Position numbers and translations under genes: made by a program | Notes under the pieces: generated by a model | What the model saw: only the letters and a program-made list of their open reading frames with translations | Told to the model about the DNA's origin: nothing | The model's database searches: none | Shown: positions 43,639 through 57,244 of the stretch, one piece after another | Position numbering within the stretch: the stretch's first letter is position 1 | Layout of the letters: the number at the start of each line of letters is the position of its first letter | Assembly: GCA_002943765.1 (NCBI GenBank) | Contig: PQWQ01000028.1 | Coordinates: 186,001 to 250,000, forward strand | Direction of reading: 5' to 3' | DNA from: Psoroptes ovis | Lineage: Eukaryota > Arthropoda > Arachnida > Sarcoptiformes > Psoroptidae | Length of the DNA stretch: 64,000 nucleotides

Positions 43639-44757
43639 ATGGAAAAAGAATCAAGCGTATTGATTGAATCAAACAGTAATGTTGTTGTTAAAACACGAAC
43701 CAAAATTGGTTCAATGGTTGAATTACCATTTACAAAAGTTGTCGTACATCCATTGGTATTATTATCGGTTGTTGATCATTTTAATCGTATGGGTAAAATT
43801 GGTAATCTTAAACGTGTTGTCGGCATATTGTTAGGTTCGATAAAAGGCAAAGGTATACTTGATATTTCTAATAGTTTTGCTGGTAAGTCATTTTTCTTTG
43901 ATGTTTCGAATTATTTTAATAATTTCTTATTTTTTCTGGCAGTACCGTTTGATGAAGATGAACGTGATCGATCGGTTTGGTTTTTAGATCATGATTATCT
44001 GGAAAATATGTATACAATGTTTAAAAAAGTCAATGCTAAAGAAAGAATTGTTGGCTGGTATCATACTGGGCCTAAATTACAACAAAATGATATTGCTATC
44101 AATGAATTGATTCGTAAATATTGTCCTAATTCGGTTTTAGTTATAATCGATGCTAAACCGAAAGATCTTGGCCTACCGACTGAAGCATATTTTGCTGTCG
44201 AAGAAGTACATGATGATGGTACGCCAACAACTAAAACGTTTGAACATTTATTGAGTGAAATTGGCGCCGAAGAAGCTGAAGAAGTTGGTGTAGAACATTT
44301 ATTGCGTGATATAAAAGATACAACACTTGGTTCATTATCACAGCTGGTGACCAATCAATTGGTTGGTTTGAAAGGTTTAAATGTACAAATACAAATGATT
44401 AAAAATTATTTGGATTCTGTTCTCAACGATAAATTGCCAATCAATCATACAATCATTTATCTGTTACAAGATATATTCAATTTACTGCCCGATGTTAATA
44501 ATGCTAATTTTGTAAAATCATCTTACATCAAGACCAATGATCAAATGTTGGTCGTTTATTTAGCATCTTTAGTACGGTCAGTGATTGCTTTACATAACTT
44601 GATTAATAATAAAATATCTAATCGTGATGCTGAAAAGAAAGAATCAACAGCATCAACGACATCAGCTGCTACAACACAAAACAAAGATAAAGATAATAGC
44701 AAAGAAAAAGATGCTAACAAAGATAATAACACCACTAATGTAACATCGAAAAAATGA
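43639..44757 (+). CDS. PSMD7: 26S proteasome non-ATPase subunit 7 (Rpn8)
   Basis: Two exons (43639-43882, 43943-44757; phase 1) give 352 aa (human 324). The MPN domain covers about residues 25-190: VVVHPLVLLSVVDHFNR, RVVGILLGS, FDEDERDRSVWFLDHDYLENM, IVGWYHTGPKLQQNDIAINE and AYFAVEEVHDDGTPTTKTF. The metalloprotease JAMM motif is absent, as expected for Rpn8, the inactive partner of the deubiquitinase Rpn11 in the lid. A Lys/Ser/Thr-rich tail follows. The intron is only 60 nt, a multiple of three without an in-frame stop, so an unspliced message would still be open. Convergent with CNOT1. Confidence 0.97.
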   Translation: MEKESSVLIESNSNVVVKTRTKIGSMVELPFTKVVVHPLVLLSVVDHFNRMGKIGNLKRVVGILLGSIKGKGILDISNSFAGKSFFFDVSNYFNNFLFFLAVPFDEDERDRSVWFLDHDYLENMYTMFKKVNAKERIVGWYHTGPKLQQNDIAINELIRKYCPNSVLVIIDAKPKDLGLPTEAYFAVEEVHDDGTPTTKTFEHLLSEIGAEEAEEVGVEHLLRDIKDTTLGSLSQLVTNQLVGLKGLNVQIQMIKNYLDSVLNDKLPINHTIIYLLQDIFNLLPDVNNANFVKSSYIKTNDQMLVVYLASLVRSVIALHNLINNKISNRDAEKKESTASTTSAATTQNKDKDNSKEKDANKDNNTTNVTSKK

Positions 44758-44790
44758 TTGAAAATTTGTAAATTTTTCCTTCTTGAAAAA

Positions 44791-44810
44791 AATAAACCTT
44801 AAAATTTATT
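44791..44810. terminator. Facing poly(A) signals of PSMD7 (+) and CNOT1 (-)
   Basis: A plus-strand AATAAA at 44791-44796 and a minus-strand AATAAA at 44805-44810. CNOT1 (stop at 44988) would end near 44790 and PSMD7 near 44815, giving a short tail overlap. Confidence 0.45.
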
Positions 44811-44987
44811 AAAAATTTTACAATTAAATTCTTTAATTATGATGATTATTATAATTATTTTAAATTTGAGCAACAACAATAATAATAAATAACGAACGAA
44901 CAAAACCAAAACGGTTGATATATTTTTTACGCTAGATAGCTCATATGAAAGTAATTACTTACTAACTATTATATTGCATTTATATGA

Positions 44988-47900
44988 TTAATTATTTTGT
45001 TTAGTTAATAAATTAATTTTAGCACAGAAACTAAAAATGAAAAAAAAATAAAGATTAAATGAAAATTCAATAGTAATTCATTATATCACAAATACTTACT
45101 CTGGTAATCCTTGACTATTGAAATTATTCAAGAATTTATTAAAATTATATTCAGGATTATTTGTAAGCTCTTTAACAAAATAGAATAAGCCCCATGGTCG
45201 TGGTCCAATTGCAATTAATCGTTCGATCAATACACGAAATATAAATTCCTTCAATTGTATATAATCACGAAAAAAATATAACAATAGACAGATGAAATAT
45301 TTGCAATCGATATTTGGGAATCGTAAATGATTAATCATTGATGAAAATAGATGATAAAGACGTTCCGAATCGAACATTTCAATCAAGCATTTTATCAATT
45401 TCGTTGATGGTTCATTACAAATACTAAACATATTAATATCACGGTTTTCTCTCACTATATGTTCAGTTATTGAATATAATAGTTTGTTTATGTAATCAAT
45501 TTGTGTTGGTATATGTTTGGTCATTTCAAAATATGATTGAATCTTGTGCGAATAAAAAAATTGACCAGTATTCAAATATGCTTCGACATCATTTTTAAAC
45601 GGTAAATCAGCATCAAACTTTCCATCAAAATTAAAAATAATTTTGTGAAAATTATCCAAATTGATAGCCGATGATAATGGATTCGGTAAATTATAAGATT
45701 GTGGTGAGGCACTTAATACTATATTATGTAATTGAAAAGAATTTTTCAGCAAATAATCACAAATAAGGAAACAAAAACGGCTTAAAAAGTCTGGGAAATC
45801 ATGTAATAACAGCAAAAATAATTTCACTGTACCCTGTAAATAGTTTATGAGAATAAATTAGAAATTCAATATTAATTTTAGCCAATATAAATAAATACCT
45901 TGTGTAGATGTTTGAACGATTCAGATTTAATTGAATTAATTTGAATGATCGATTTTTCAAATTCCAATAGATCACGTATTAAGAAATAATAATGATTCCA
46001 CATACCATTGATATTTTGCCCATTCAAACAATGGCCAATGAATGAACGATGTGAAATAAATTCTAACCATGCAAATGTGAATGTTGGTAAATATAATGGT
46101 GACATTGATTTAAGCAGATCGAAAAATATTTGCATCAAACATGATTTGATGTGCAAATAATTATTATTATTATTGCTGTTGGCATAACTGGATATTTCAT
46201 TATTAAATTCAAGAAACAATAAAACCATTATACGATAATAGCATATTGGATTGAATTTTCCCACATTTTTATTGTGATCAGCATGTACTTTTGCACGAAA
46301 ATCGCTTAAAAAACGATTCAAAACATTAATTTTGAATTGTATACTTTCATGTTTGATCAGAAATAAAAATAGATATGTGAATGAATCTAAATAACTGAAG
46401 CATTTCATATGTATTTTCGATGCATTGTTAGCCGATTCAGATGATTGTGAAGCGATGACTTGTTGACAATGCTCGTAACAAATATTGAATGATAATTTCA
46501 GGAATGTGAACAATGATTCTTCACCTTTAAAAAAATCCTATGAAAGAATAAATGCTAATGAATAAATGAACAAAAAATCATGTAATTAACTTACAACTTG
46601 CATTATAGCTTTATGGATTTCTTCGTCATTTTTTTGATCATTATGGAAAAAATTAAACCATTTTTCTAAAATTGTGATTACTTTGAACATTTGTTCATTA
46701 TTTCTGTTGCTATTATTCAATGGTGGTTGGATTGATTCTTTTTGCTTTTTCACAATAACATTATTATCACATAAATTTTGTGGATCATCTGATGATACAT
46801 CTTTATTCGATCGTGCAATTCGTTGCATTTGTTTGAGCTTTACAGTATCGAATGTATTATAAAATGCTGTTAATTTTGAGCAATCATAATCCATTAAATT
46901 TTTTGCATTTTCATATATCATTGAACGATTTTCAAAATCTGATTTAAGTCGGCCACATATTTCAATGATTGCTTTTTTTGTCAAACATTTTTCGATAAAT
47001 GTGATGCAAGAATTTAAATTTTCATTCACGATTTGAATGATTGTATTTTCGATAAATTCTTTATCACAAAGTACACGATCTAATTTATGGTCATTCAATA
47101 AATAATCACACAATTTTTCACTGATGGTTGTCGATAGCGATTCATGACATGACATCATTATATAGCTGGCCATAACATAACGGGTAAAATTAATGGCTGC
47201 CATTTGTATTTTTCTAACATCCGATTCAAATGCGAAATCTTTGCGTATAATAATATCTACTGCATTAAGCAAATGACTAGGTGTTTCAGAACGATTTTTC
47301 AACCATTCTTGGATGGCGTTGATGATTAATTTCTTGAAAATAACAATCAAATCGGGATGATATTGAATAATTTTCAATTGTGATGATATAATTATTTGAT
47401 CAGACAATTCTTTGAATAATTCGATTTCATTAATTTGTGTTTCATTATCGGATTTAATCATTTGTTGTTGTGCAACGATATTATCTGTCGATGATTCAAC
47501 AGTGTTATGAGACAAAACTGATGGTTCGAGATATTCGAAGTATTTCAATAAATTTTTCTTTTTTTCAATATCAATATTAGTTTTGGAGAATTTATTGATA
47601 TGTTCGTCGAGTTTCAATTCCAATGATTGATATAATTTTTCAATTTCAAATTTGATTTTTAGTTTGGAATCAGGTTTAGTGTAGATGTGGATTAATAACT
47701 GAAGCAACGTCATCAGCCATGGATTCGGTGGACGAAAAATTTTCGATTTACTACAAGCATTCAATATCTGTACAACAAAAGGCACAATTTGAAATGTTAA
47801 ATTTTTGATTTCAGCTTCAATCAATAAGCTATGTAAATCTAAATGTATTGAAAGAATAGGTTTATTGCGTGACAATGTTATCATTCCAATCCATTTTCCA

Positions 47901-50294
47901 GCTGAATTCAATTTCTTTTTGAGATCATTATTTTTTTCAATACGTGGTAAATAATATCGTATTTTTTCATATGATTTATTGGTGACAACATCAAATATTT
48001 CGACCAAATCAATAGTATCGATGAGATCATAAAATAATTCATGGTGATTCGTTTCATTAATAGCACGACATGTTAAACATTCTGACAATAAGTGGTAATT
48101 ACGTGGATTTCCCTGACAATCTTGTATTAATTGTGATGCGATCAAAGGCAAATTTTTTCGATCTAAATTATTGAAAATGAAATTCAAACGTTCTCTGAAC
48201 AAAAATTCTTGATTTTCTGATAGCTGCTGTTGCTTAGTGATGTTTGAATTTGGCTGAATATTGATTGAATTTTTGTCATGTTTGGGCTGTTGATGTGGTG
48301 CATCATTCGATACAACTTTCCTTTGTCGTGCAATCATTTTCTGATCGATTGATAATAATTTTTCAAATAAAGTTGGATATTCTTGTAAACGTTGTTTACA
48401 AGTTTCCATTACTCGATCAACAAATATCAATAATTTTTGATCTTTTTTCGATGCATTTATGATGTAATAAAGTTTTTGTAATACGAGTGAGAATAAATTA
48501 TTATCAATCAAAGAACGATTGATTATTCCACCAATTATTTCACCAATATTCACCAACTCATTGCTTTGATACTGTGTTAAAAAATCCAAATCTTTCAATA
48601 ATGTTTGAATGATACAATTAAATTTCAATTGACTATCAAAATCATTCGAATATTTCATATCTTCCAAATGATTGATGATGATATTAAATTTTGATCGATC
48701 AAGATTGGATTGAAATATGATTGTTTTCAAAAAATTTGTAGCCACTTTTTGCACTTTACTATCAAATACATTTGCTTCCAATGATTGACTATTTTTCGAT
48801 ATTAATTTTGAAGGATCATTTCTACATGTATCTTCATTATTAACATCACTGTTATAATTTTTATTAATTGTATCAAGTTCTGAATACATTTTGAATACAT
48901 CTTTCATATTTCTAGTATATGATGTTTCTTTAGTTTTTGCATAATAATTTTCCAAACATGAAGTGATGATACCCAATGTTTCCCGATGTGATGGTGTTGA
49001 CAATTTTTTATTGGCTTCTGATTTGATTGAAGAACGCTGTTTTACATAGAATTTACATGCATCAGCAAAAGATTCACCAATTGTTTGCAATCTATCATTA
49101 ATCCATTTATCTAATTTTAGATATTCACGGCGTGATGCAACGGATGCTAAATCAATAACGAATAAATATGATGATTCATTCAATAAATAATTCAATGCCT
49201 TCAAATCTTGACTTATTTCTAAGATTCTTAATAATTTGTTTGTTTGATCATCTAATGTGACTGCTTGAGTGTAAAGTTCAACCAGTGATTTCAATATCAT
49301 TTTTTGATAGATTGTCAATGATGTTGCTTCGCTCGGAACCATTGTTGACCATAGTTTTTGGATTAGTAAATTTGAATTATTATGATAGGTAGAATTATTG
49401 TTACCGGGATAAATAATTTTTTTAATTGCTCGAATCATCAATGCATTCACAAGTTTTAGAGGTTCATCATTTTGTTGTTGTTGTTGCATCTGCATGATCA
49501 TTGCATAGATCACTAAATCTGGACACTTTTCTATTGGTTTATCGATGAATAAATTTTCGATTTTTGTATACAATTTTCCTTTTTTAGACAATTCTATTAA
49601 AATCCAATATAATGAGCTATATTTCCAACAAAGTAGATCACTGGAATGTTGCTGTTGTTCATTCAAACTTTTTTTCCATTCAGCTATTTCTTTATTTAAA
49701 TTTAAATCTGAACATGATTCAAATATTGCAATAATTCTATCATTTTCGATGCAAAATTTAATGAAATCAAATTGAAAATCATAATTATGATTCCATGGAA
49801 TGGTAAAAAATATGCGACCAACATCTTCAATACCTATTTTTAAATAAAAGCAAATATCATTATTAAAAAAAATACCAGAATTCATGTCCAGACATACCGA
49901 TTTTATTTGGATAGTAGATTTCACAAAATTTCAAAAATATATCAAAATTAAATGAAGCATTCAGGGAAATATATTTTTGAACGAATAAATATGAATCAAA
50001 CAATGCTAAGAAATGATTCAATTCGATTGATTTTTTATGACAATTTTTAATAAATAATTCAATCGAATTATTAAAATTATTGATATCGATACTGCCAGAT
50101 GATAAACAACAATATTCAAATAAATATTCACAAATCGAAACAGTATCTAAATTATCGAAATCAATACGATTATCGATAAATGATTGTAATAGATTAATTT
50201 CATTAGATTTTTGTTGATCATTATCTTCAAATTGTTGACCGGATTTCATTTGTCCATCATTATCGTTATTATTTGTTTCAATCGATGATTCCAT
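44988..50294 (-). CDS. CNOT1: CCR4-NOT complex scaffold subunit CNOT1, shortened and divergent
   Basis: Five exons on the minus strand (50294-49898, 49833-46595, 46537-45899, 45833-45100, 45030-44988) with phases 1, 0, 0, 2 encode 1683 aa, against about 2376 in human. Recognisable parts are the MIF4G-type domain (from about residue 675: FLFRERLNFIFNNLDRKNLP; then ITLSRNKPILSIHLDLHSLL, FVVQILNACSKSKIFRPPNPW and KLKIKFEIEKL) and the NOT1 C-terminal domain (LLLHDFPDFLSRFC, LRFPNIDCKYFICLLLYFF, VLIERLIAIGPRPWGL). The loss is mostly N-terminal. The last exon of 14 residues is short and less certain. CNOT1 holds the CAF1/CCR4 deadenylases and the NOT2/3 module that control mRNA decay. A palindromic TGCGCATGCGCA lies 281 bp upstream. 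Confidence 0.92.
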
Positions 50295-50857
50295 TGTGTA
50301 TGTTGAATAAAGTGAATTGATAAATTTAAAAAAATTAAATTCAAAATTAAAATTAAAACCAAAAAACAAATATTAAATTGATGATTTTCTGAAGATGAAA
50401 AATAAACTAAAATGAACTAAAATGAAATGAAAAATGAATCCAGAAAATCGAATCAAATCTCGCGTGTTTTTCGATTTTCGAACTTTTTATATTTTTTTCC
50501 TATTTTTTTCTGTGTATGTGTTGACTTGTTGAGTTAATTGTCAATGATCGTCAAATTGAACAGAAAAAAAATGATGCGCATGCGCATTTTTGAATGTGAA
50601 TTTAAAAACAAAATGAAAATTTCAAACTATAATCAATCAATTGATGATGTATTTATTTATTGATGATATTTAAAATAGAAAAAAGAAAAAATTCATTATT
50701 TTCAAATAAATGATGATGATGATGATAATTGATGGAGAACAAAAATTTTACAAAGAAATTTAAATTTGAATTAAAATAAATTGAAATCAATAGATCAAAT
50801 GAATAAATGAATTTTGGTTGTTTTTGGTTGCAGATGTTGTTGTTTATGGTTCATCAT
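50295..50857. promoter_or_regulatory. CNOT1 promoter region with NRF1-type palindrome
   Basis: TGCGCATGCGCA at 50575-50586 is a perfect 12-bp palindrome that fits the NRF1 (fly Ewg) consensus YGCGCAYGCGCR. It lies upstream of CNOT1 on the minus strand. The remainder is AT-rich, including the PHRF1 3' UTR at the right. Confidence 0.6.
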
Positions 50858-53800
50858 TCAAGATTTTCTCTGATGTCTAAAATGTTTAACATATGCTTCG
50901 ACCAATTTTTTTATTTTTATTGGATTTATTTCACCACTTTTACTATGACAGATCTAATTTGAAAAAAATAGATTTATTAAAAGAAAATTAATTAAAATTA
51001 TGAAAATTGCAAAATAAAAACATTAATATGACTAACCTTTGGAACAGCTTTACGTAATATATTTTTATATTCATCTTTATTGATTTTCTTTTTTTGATAA
51101 TATGGTTTCAACGATAATTTTACCTCTTCAATTACACGTTCTTGACGATTTAATTTTTTAATGTACTAAGAAAAGTCGAAAGAATTAATTTGAATTTCAA
51201 TTTGAATTAAAACAAATCATTCAAATACCTTTTCTTTTATTTCCATATCAACAGCTGATTTTGGATGTTCATCATCATCGAGAAAATCATTTTTCAATTG
51301 TTTCGCACGTTTGTTATCACCATTTGATCGGATTTTCTTATTATTATTATTATTATTCTTACTATTAATTGTATTGTTTGTATTTTCATTGTTATGTTTA
51401 CTCGATGATTCATTCAATCTAGAAGATGCCGTTTTGATTATTTGATCCCATATTTCTTTGACATTTGCCAATGGTGATGGATTTGCAGCATTTGCTGTTG
51501 TTAAATTGGCTGTACTTGATGAACACTCATTAATTGATTGAGGTGATAAACTATTCGGTGAGGCGACATCCATGTCTACGATTTCTATTATGTCCTGGTC
51601 GCTATTATTATTGTTCGATGTTGATGTTGTTGTCATCATTTTCATTGATTTTGATTTGTTTTGATTTTGTTGATCTCTCAATGTTTGTGCATGCTCGAGT
51701 AATTGCGAGAAATTGGTGAATGATTCCAACTTTCTAATAGTGGTTGCTGTTTTATTAGAATCTTTCGACTATTTAATAAAATGAAAATAATTAAAATTTA
51801 ATCATTCAAAATATTCGATTTAATATCGGCGCTTACCAAAAATGTATTTTTCAATGATGTTGTTTCAACAAAACTTACTTCTTTTTTGAAAATGGTATCA
51901 ACTTTTTTAAATTGATCAATCGGTGAAGATGATGACGATGATAATAGTGAATGATCTGGTGATTGTAGTGGTAATTCTGGATCATAAAAATCGTTTGAAT
52001 CTTTTTTTATTAAAGAATCAGATTCATTAAATGTTGATATTCTGGAAGATGATAATTTCGGATCATTTTTTGATGATATATTTTTGAAATTTGATGAAGA
52101 TGATGATGACATTATTAACATTTGTGATGTTTGTGATTCATCTTGTGTTGGCGTGGGTAGGAAAGAATTATAATCATTTTTATCAGAATTAAAGCTGTCA
52201 TTGAAATTCGTAATTTTATCATTTTTTACAATCATATTAGAATCATTATCATTTGTTTCGAAATTTGATCTTATTGGTGAAAATTTGTATTCATTATTAC
52301 CAGTTGTAGACGTTGAAGATGATTTGATTTGATCATCACTGGAATTCAATGGTTTATTATTGTTTTTAGTATGAGATTTTGATAATAATGCTCTAAATTT
52401 CATATCATCATCATCATTATCATCGTCGTCGAATATATTAAAATCTAATGGCGAATCAAATATCAATGGTGAATCATCATAACTAATTTTTGAAGGTCTT
52501 TCTGGACTAATTGTCTCAATTGTTTCGCTTTTATTCAATGGTTTTGATGATGATTCTTTCATTTTCTTTGGTTCATTGTTATTGCTTTCTTTGCTACTAT
52601 CTCTATTTTCAGGATTCATTTCTTGTTTTTTAAAATTGACATTTATTATTATTTTGTCACCTGTATTTTGGTTGGATGATTGAATGACATTAAAATTAAT
52701 TTTTCCCTGAAAAATTTGGCATTTTAAAAACAAACCTTGTTCATAAATTTCTTTTGAATCAATTTTAGGATATGATTTAGTGACTGAATCATGTTTATCT
52801 TGCTGCTGCTGCTGTTGCTGTCGCTGTGTGTTTTGATTATGCGTCGTAGATTGATTATGTTTATGATGATGATGTCTATGATGATGGTGATGATGATGAT
52901 GATGGTGGTGCTTATGATGTTTTGATTTTGAATGTTCGTAATCATCTTTACGTAGCCGTATATCATCTTCATTATGATGATGTCGCTGATGTTCATTTCG
53001 AGATAATTTTCTATTATCATCATGGAATCGATCCCATATTATAGGATCACGTTTTTGATTATTATTATGATTATTGTTAGATTTTATCATTTCATTATCA
53101 TCTAAACGACGTTTATTGGTTGAAGAAGATGCGATTGATGATGATGATGAAGAAATATCTTTATTCTTATGAGTAAGTGGTCTTCCATGTTTACATTTTC
53201 GTATTTTGGCTTTATCATTATCTGACGAAGTGGATTGTATTGGCGATAAAGGTGATTGTGGTTTCGGTTTAGATTCATTGTCTTTCAACTTAGAAACTAC
53301 AGTCGGTTTTTTTATTGGTATTAAATCATCAAAAATATCGGCAAATATATCTTCATTTTGGATTTGGACATTTTTGAATGAATCTTTCAATTTAGATGAT
53401 ATTTCTTCTCTTTTATCACGAACATTATTATTACTCGTTTCACCTTTTTCAAATTTTTCTACCTTTTTGATTTCTATTCTTTTTGGCTCCGATTGTTTTA
53501 TCGATTCTGATTCATTATTTTTACTCATTTCAATATTATCTTTTTTATCAATATCAACACCAATCGCTTTCCACTTGGATCCACCATTAGAATCATTTTT
53601 AGATGTTTCTGGATATATTGGAATCCATTTTTTTATATCACCATCATTACCATTTTTAGATGATTTATTATTTTTATCATTAAATAAATTTGTTTTCAAT
53701 ACTAACGGCATCTTGATTGGAAAATGTGCATTGATACCGGTCGGTTGTTGTATTAATTTTGTCAATTCATTCATTTCTTTTTGTTTGGCATCATTATCAT

Positions 53801-56444
53801 TATCATCAAAATCATCAGAATCATCTGAATCACCACCAAACAAATCATTAATTGATGGTCGACGTTTAACATTTTTCACCGTTTTTTCGGTTTCAACATC
53901 ATTATCATGATGATTAATACTGTTATAATTATCATTGGCAATAATGGTATCAATATTATTACTGCCTGCGGCAGCATTAATATCCATTAAACTTGTTTTA
54001 TCAAATGTATTTGAGTCATCTGAGTGGTGAAAATATGAATAAAAATTAATGAAAGATTTAAATAAAAATAAAAATAAAATACCATTCAAATTATTGGACG
54101 ATTCATTTTTGATTGCATTTGCTGGCTGTTCACATTGATTTTCATTATTATTATTTTTATTATTATCGGCGCTATTATCCAATTCTTTCGTATTATTATT
54201 GATATTTGTATCATCTTGTATTGATTCAATATCGCTATACATTTCTACATCAATATTTTTATCATCATTTTCATCATCATCATCATCATCATTATTATTA
54301 TTTCTATTATTTTTATCACTCAAATTATTCAATGAAATTATTGGCGAAGGTTTTATAAAACTAATATCTTCAGTATGATTATTATCATGACTCATATCTA
54401 ATGGTGATGATGATGATGATGAATTGGATGAAGAATATGAATTAGCTACTGATATAGAAGCACGTCTATTTGATGAATTATTGCTGGTATTATTATTATA
54501 AATTTTCATGTCAATATTGGATGATGATGCAGCTGTCGATTGATTATTTGGACATTTACGTATTGAATTATTATTATTATTATTCGCTGTCGTTTCTGTA
54601 TTCAAATATATTCTACCATCCCTTGCAATCGATAAATCTGATGATGGTGCATGTAATATTTTTTGTGAATTCATTATTTCACTCAATACATCAATATTGA
54701 ATGATGGTAACGAGGATGCTACTTCGGCATTTGTGAATGTTGTTTTATTTTTATTATTTACATAAATGTTTCGAGGTCTAATATTTGTTGTTGTTGTCAA
54801 CAGGCCTACACTGCCAACAGAACCATCAACAACAGCAATATTATTATATGAATCATCATCTTCTTCATCATCACCATAGGAACTTAAATGATTCATTTCT
54901 AAACCATATCCAAACATCGAAAGACTATTATTAATACCACTGAAATGGCGATATTGTTCAGATGTTGAACGATTCGATAGATTCAATGGTTTTATTGTAT
55001 TAAGTGTGCCGAATGGTGCCTTAGGTTTACAAATCAAACCTAATCTACTTGCTAAACGTGAACGTGGATCGGCTGCTGGCAAACGCTTCATAGATAATTT
55101 AGATTTCTTCGTACGTTTCCGATATTTTTTACGTCTGGTTGTTTTCGTTTTAGTTTTGGATTTATTCGAAGTGGTTTTTCGTTTCTTTGTCGTAGTTGTT
55201 TTGCGCTTTCGTTTCTTTCTTTTACATCTCACAGGTGTTCGCCGATTCGTTGAAGCCGCTGATGATGTTGTAGGTGTTCTGATTGATCGTCTTGCCATAA
55301 TACGATTACGAACACGTTCGAATGCACCAGTACGCGCTAATACTCTACGTTGTTGTTGAATTAAGCGATGTTGATTGTTGTTGTTTGAATCATTCAAATC
55401 ATCACCAAACAATCGCTCAAAACAGTCGGGACAAAACCATTCATCAACTGGTATTGTTTCTAATGGTGGTACTAAACATTCACAATGATAACCAAAATCA
55501 CAACCATCACATAGTAATAATCGATCTTCTCGATCACATCGGCCACATATTTCACAATATGTAACATCATCATTATCAACAGTTACGATTTCCAATACAG
55601 ATTTTTTAAGGATTGGGACCTATTCATGAAAATAAATAAGAAAATTTTAAAAATTTGCAACAAATTGAATGGAAAAAATTTTGACCAATTTAATTAGTCA
55701 GATTGAAAACTAATTGATGGATCATTTCAAACATTTCTACAAAGGAAACATTTGATTCTACTTGCGCAATTTTATGTCATCATATAAATTGTGAATATTT
55801 TTCGAGAATCGCAATGAAATATACCTTCATAACAATTTCGCCGTTGATCGTACGTCTTACAGATATGTATGAAAACGATTTTCTATCCACTGGACATGTG
55901 TTTATTTGCTATTTGTAAAAATAAGAACCGAGAATTAGGAATTTATTCAATTAATTTGACTAATAAATACCTTGCTCCATTCTTCAATACATTCTAAACA
56001 GAAATAATGTATCGATTCACATGAATCTGGACTACCAATATCTTGTCCTTCAAATATATTCAAACAAATATAACATGTCGGTGTACTATTTGGTGATAAT
56101 GGCATTTGTATATCATCATCTTTCATAGATTTATCATTTTCATCATCATCATTATTTTCATTTTCAGTTTCAGTATCATCTTCACCATTATCATCACTAG
56201 AATCACCTGATTCAGTTTCATCATCATCATCTTCTCCACCTTCTTCTTCTTCATCGTCATCATCATCATCATCATCTTCATTCTCATCATCATCATCATC
56301 ATCATCTTCATTATTATTAATATTCATTATATTATCATGATCAATTTTCATTGTTTTAGCTGTATTTTGAACTTTATTATCATCATCATTATTATTATTA
56401 TCATTTTCATTATTGTTATTTGATTCATTATTTTGATCATTCAT
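50858..56444 (-). CDS. PHRF1: PHRF1-like RING and PHD finger protein
   Basis: Seven exons on the minus strand (56444-55971, 55908-55825, 55619-54083, 54019-51837, 51768-51229, 51165-51037, 50953-50858) give 1680 aa (human about 1650). An acidic Asn/Asp/Glu N-terminus precedes the RING finger (from about residue 126: CYICLNIFEGQDIG, then HYFCLECIEEWSK and CPVDR across the exon joint). The PHD finger starts at about residue 208 (CEICGRCDREDRLLLCDGCD, GYHCECLVPPL, VDEWFCPDC). A basic Arg/Lys block, a long disordered Ser/Asn middle with His repeats and a conserved C-terminus (ICHSKSGEINPIKIKKLVEAYV) follow. Human PHRF1 binds phosphorylated Pol II CTD and acts as a ubiquitin ligase in TGF-beta signalling and DNA repair. 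The 63-nt intron at 54020-54082 is in frame and stop-free. Confidence 0.94.
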
Positions 56445-56931
56445 TTTTTTGGGGTTCAGATTTCAATACAAATAAATTATTTATCAAATCCAATCAAAGA
56501 AAAGAATTTAAATCAATTGATCAATTATACAAAACATTCCAGGCACCTGAGAAATGTTGAGAAAATAATTTGTCTGCATCTGCATTTGCAGCCACAAATT
56601 GTATATGTCTGTATTTGTTTTGCCGTTTTATGTGTGTGTAAGTGTGTGTTTATATTATTGGCCACCATGAGAAAGTTTAACAATATTCATTCATTTAATT
56701 TTTTTTTGTTTCTTTGATTTTAGTAATAAAAAATTTCCAATACATTTCAGCGAAATGAACAAAAATGAATTGTTTTTCGAGAAACATAAACAAATTCTCC
56801 TCATTTTTTTCTCATTGATCCATTCATAAAAGTTGGTACGAAATTTTTTTTCGAAATTCGAATTCGAATTTCTTTGAAATTTTTTCTTGGACCTTTGGCA
56901 TCTTGAATTTGGTACAAAAAAAGGCTTAAAA
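56445..56931. other. Divergent promoter between PHRF1 and a small coiled-coil gene
   Basis: 487 bp. The plus-strand frame at 56433-56717 is T-rich low complexity, not supported. No clear promoter motif. Confidence 0.4.
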
Positions 56932-57244
56932 ATGATGGATGAAAAGAAATTAAATAATTTTAAACATCGATTTAATAATATTGAATTTGATAATCAAGAA
57001 TTAAAAGAAATGAATGAACGATTATTGTCGTTGGAAATTGAAAATGAAAAAACCATTCTAAATGATGCAATGATTAAATCATTTAATATTGAAACATTTC
57101 ATGTTAGATGTATGTATTTTGAGATTTTTTTTCTATCTATGAAATTTGAATTAATATTTTCATTTATCATCTAATTATTTTGTAGTCAATTTACTTAAAT
57201 CACGACAAATGTTGAAAGATTTAGACATCGATATCAAAATGTGA
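56932..57244 (+). CDS. Small coiled-coil protein, 78 aa, unrecognised
   Basis: Two exons (56932-57109, 57186-57244; phase 1, GT-AG) encode 78 aa. Almost the whole protein is predicted helix with heptad-like leucines (NQELKEMNERLLSLEIENEK), ending RQMLKDLDIDIKM. Small helical subunits of vesicle or lysosome-positioning complexes (BLOC/BORC type) look like this, and the C-terminal KDLD recalls the KxDL family, but the similarity is too short to assign. Clean splice phase and a stop 59 nt into exon 2 make it likely to be real. Two Met codons in tandem at the start. Confidence 0.6.
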
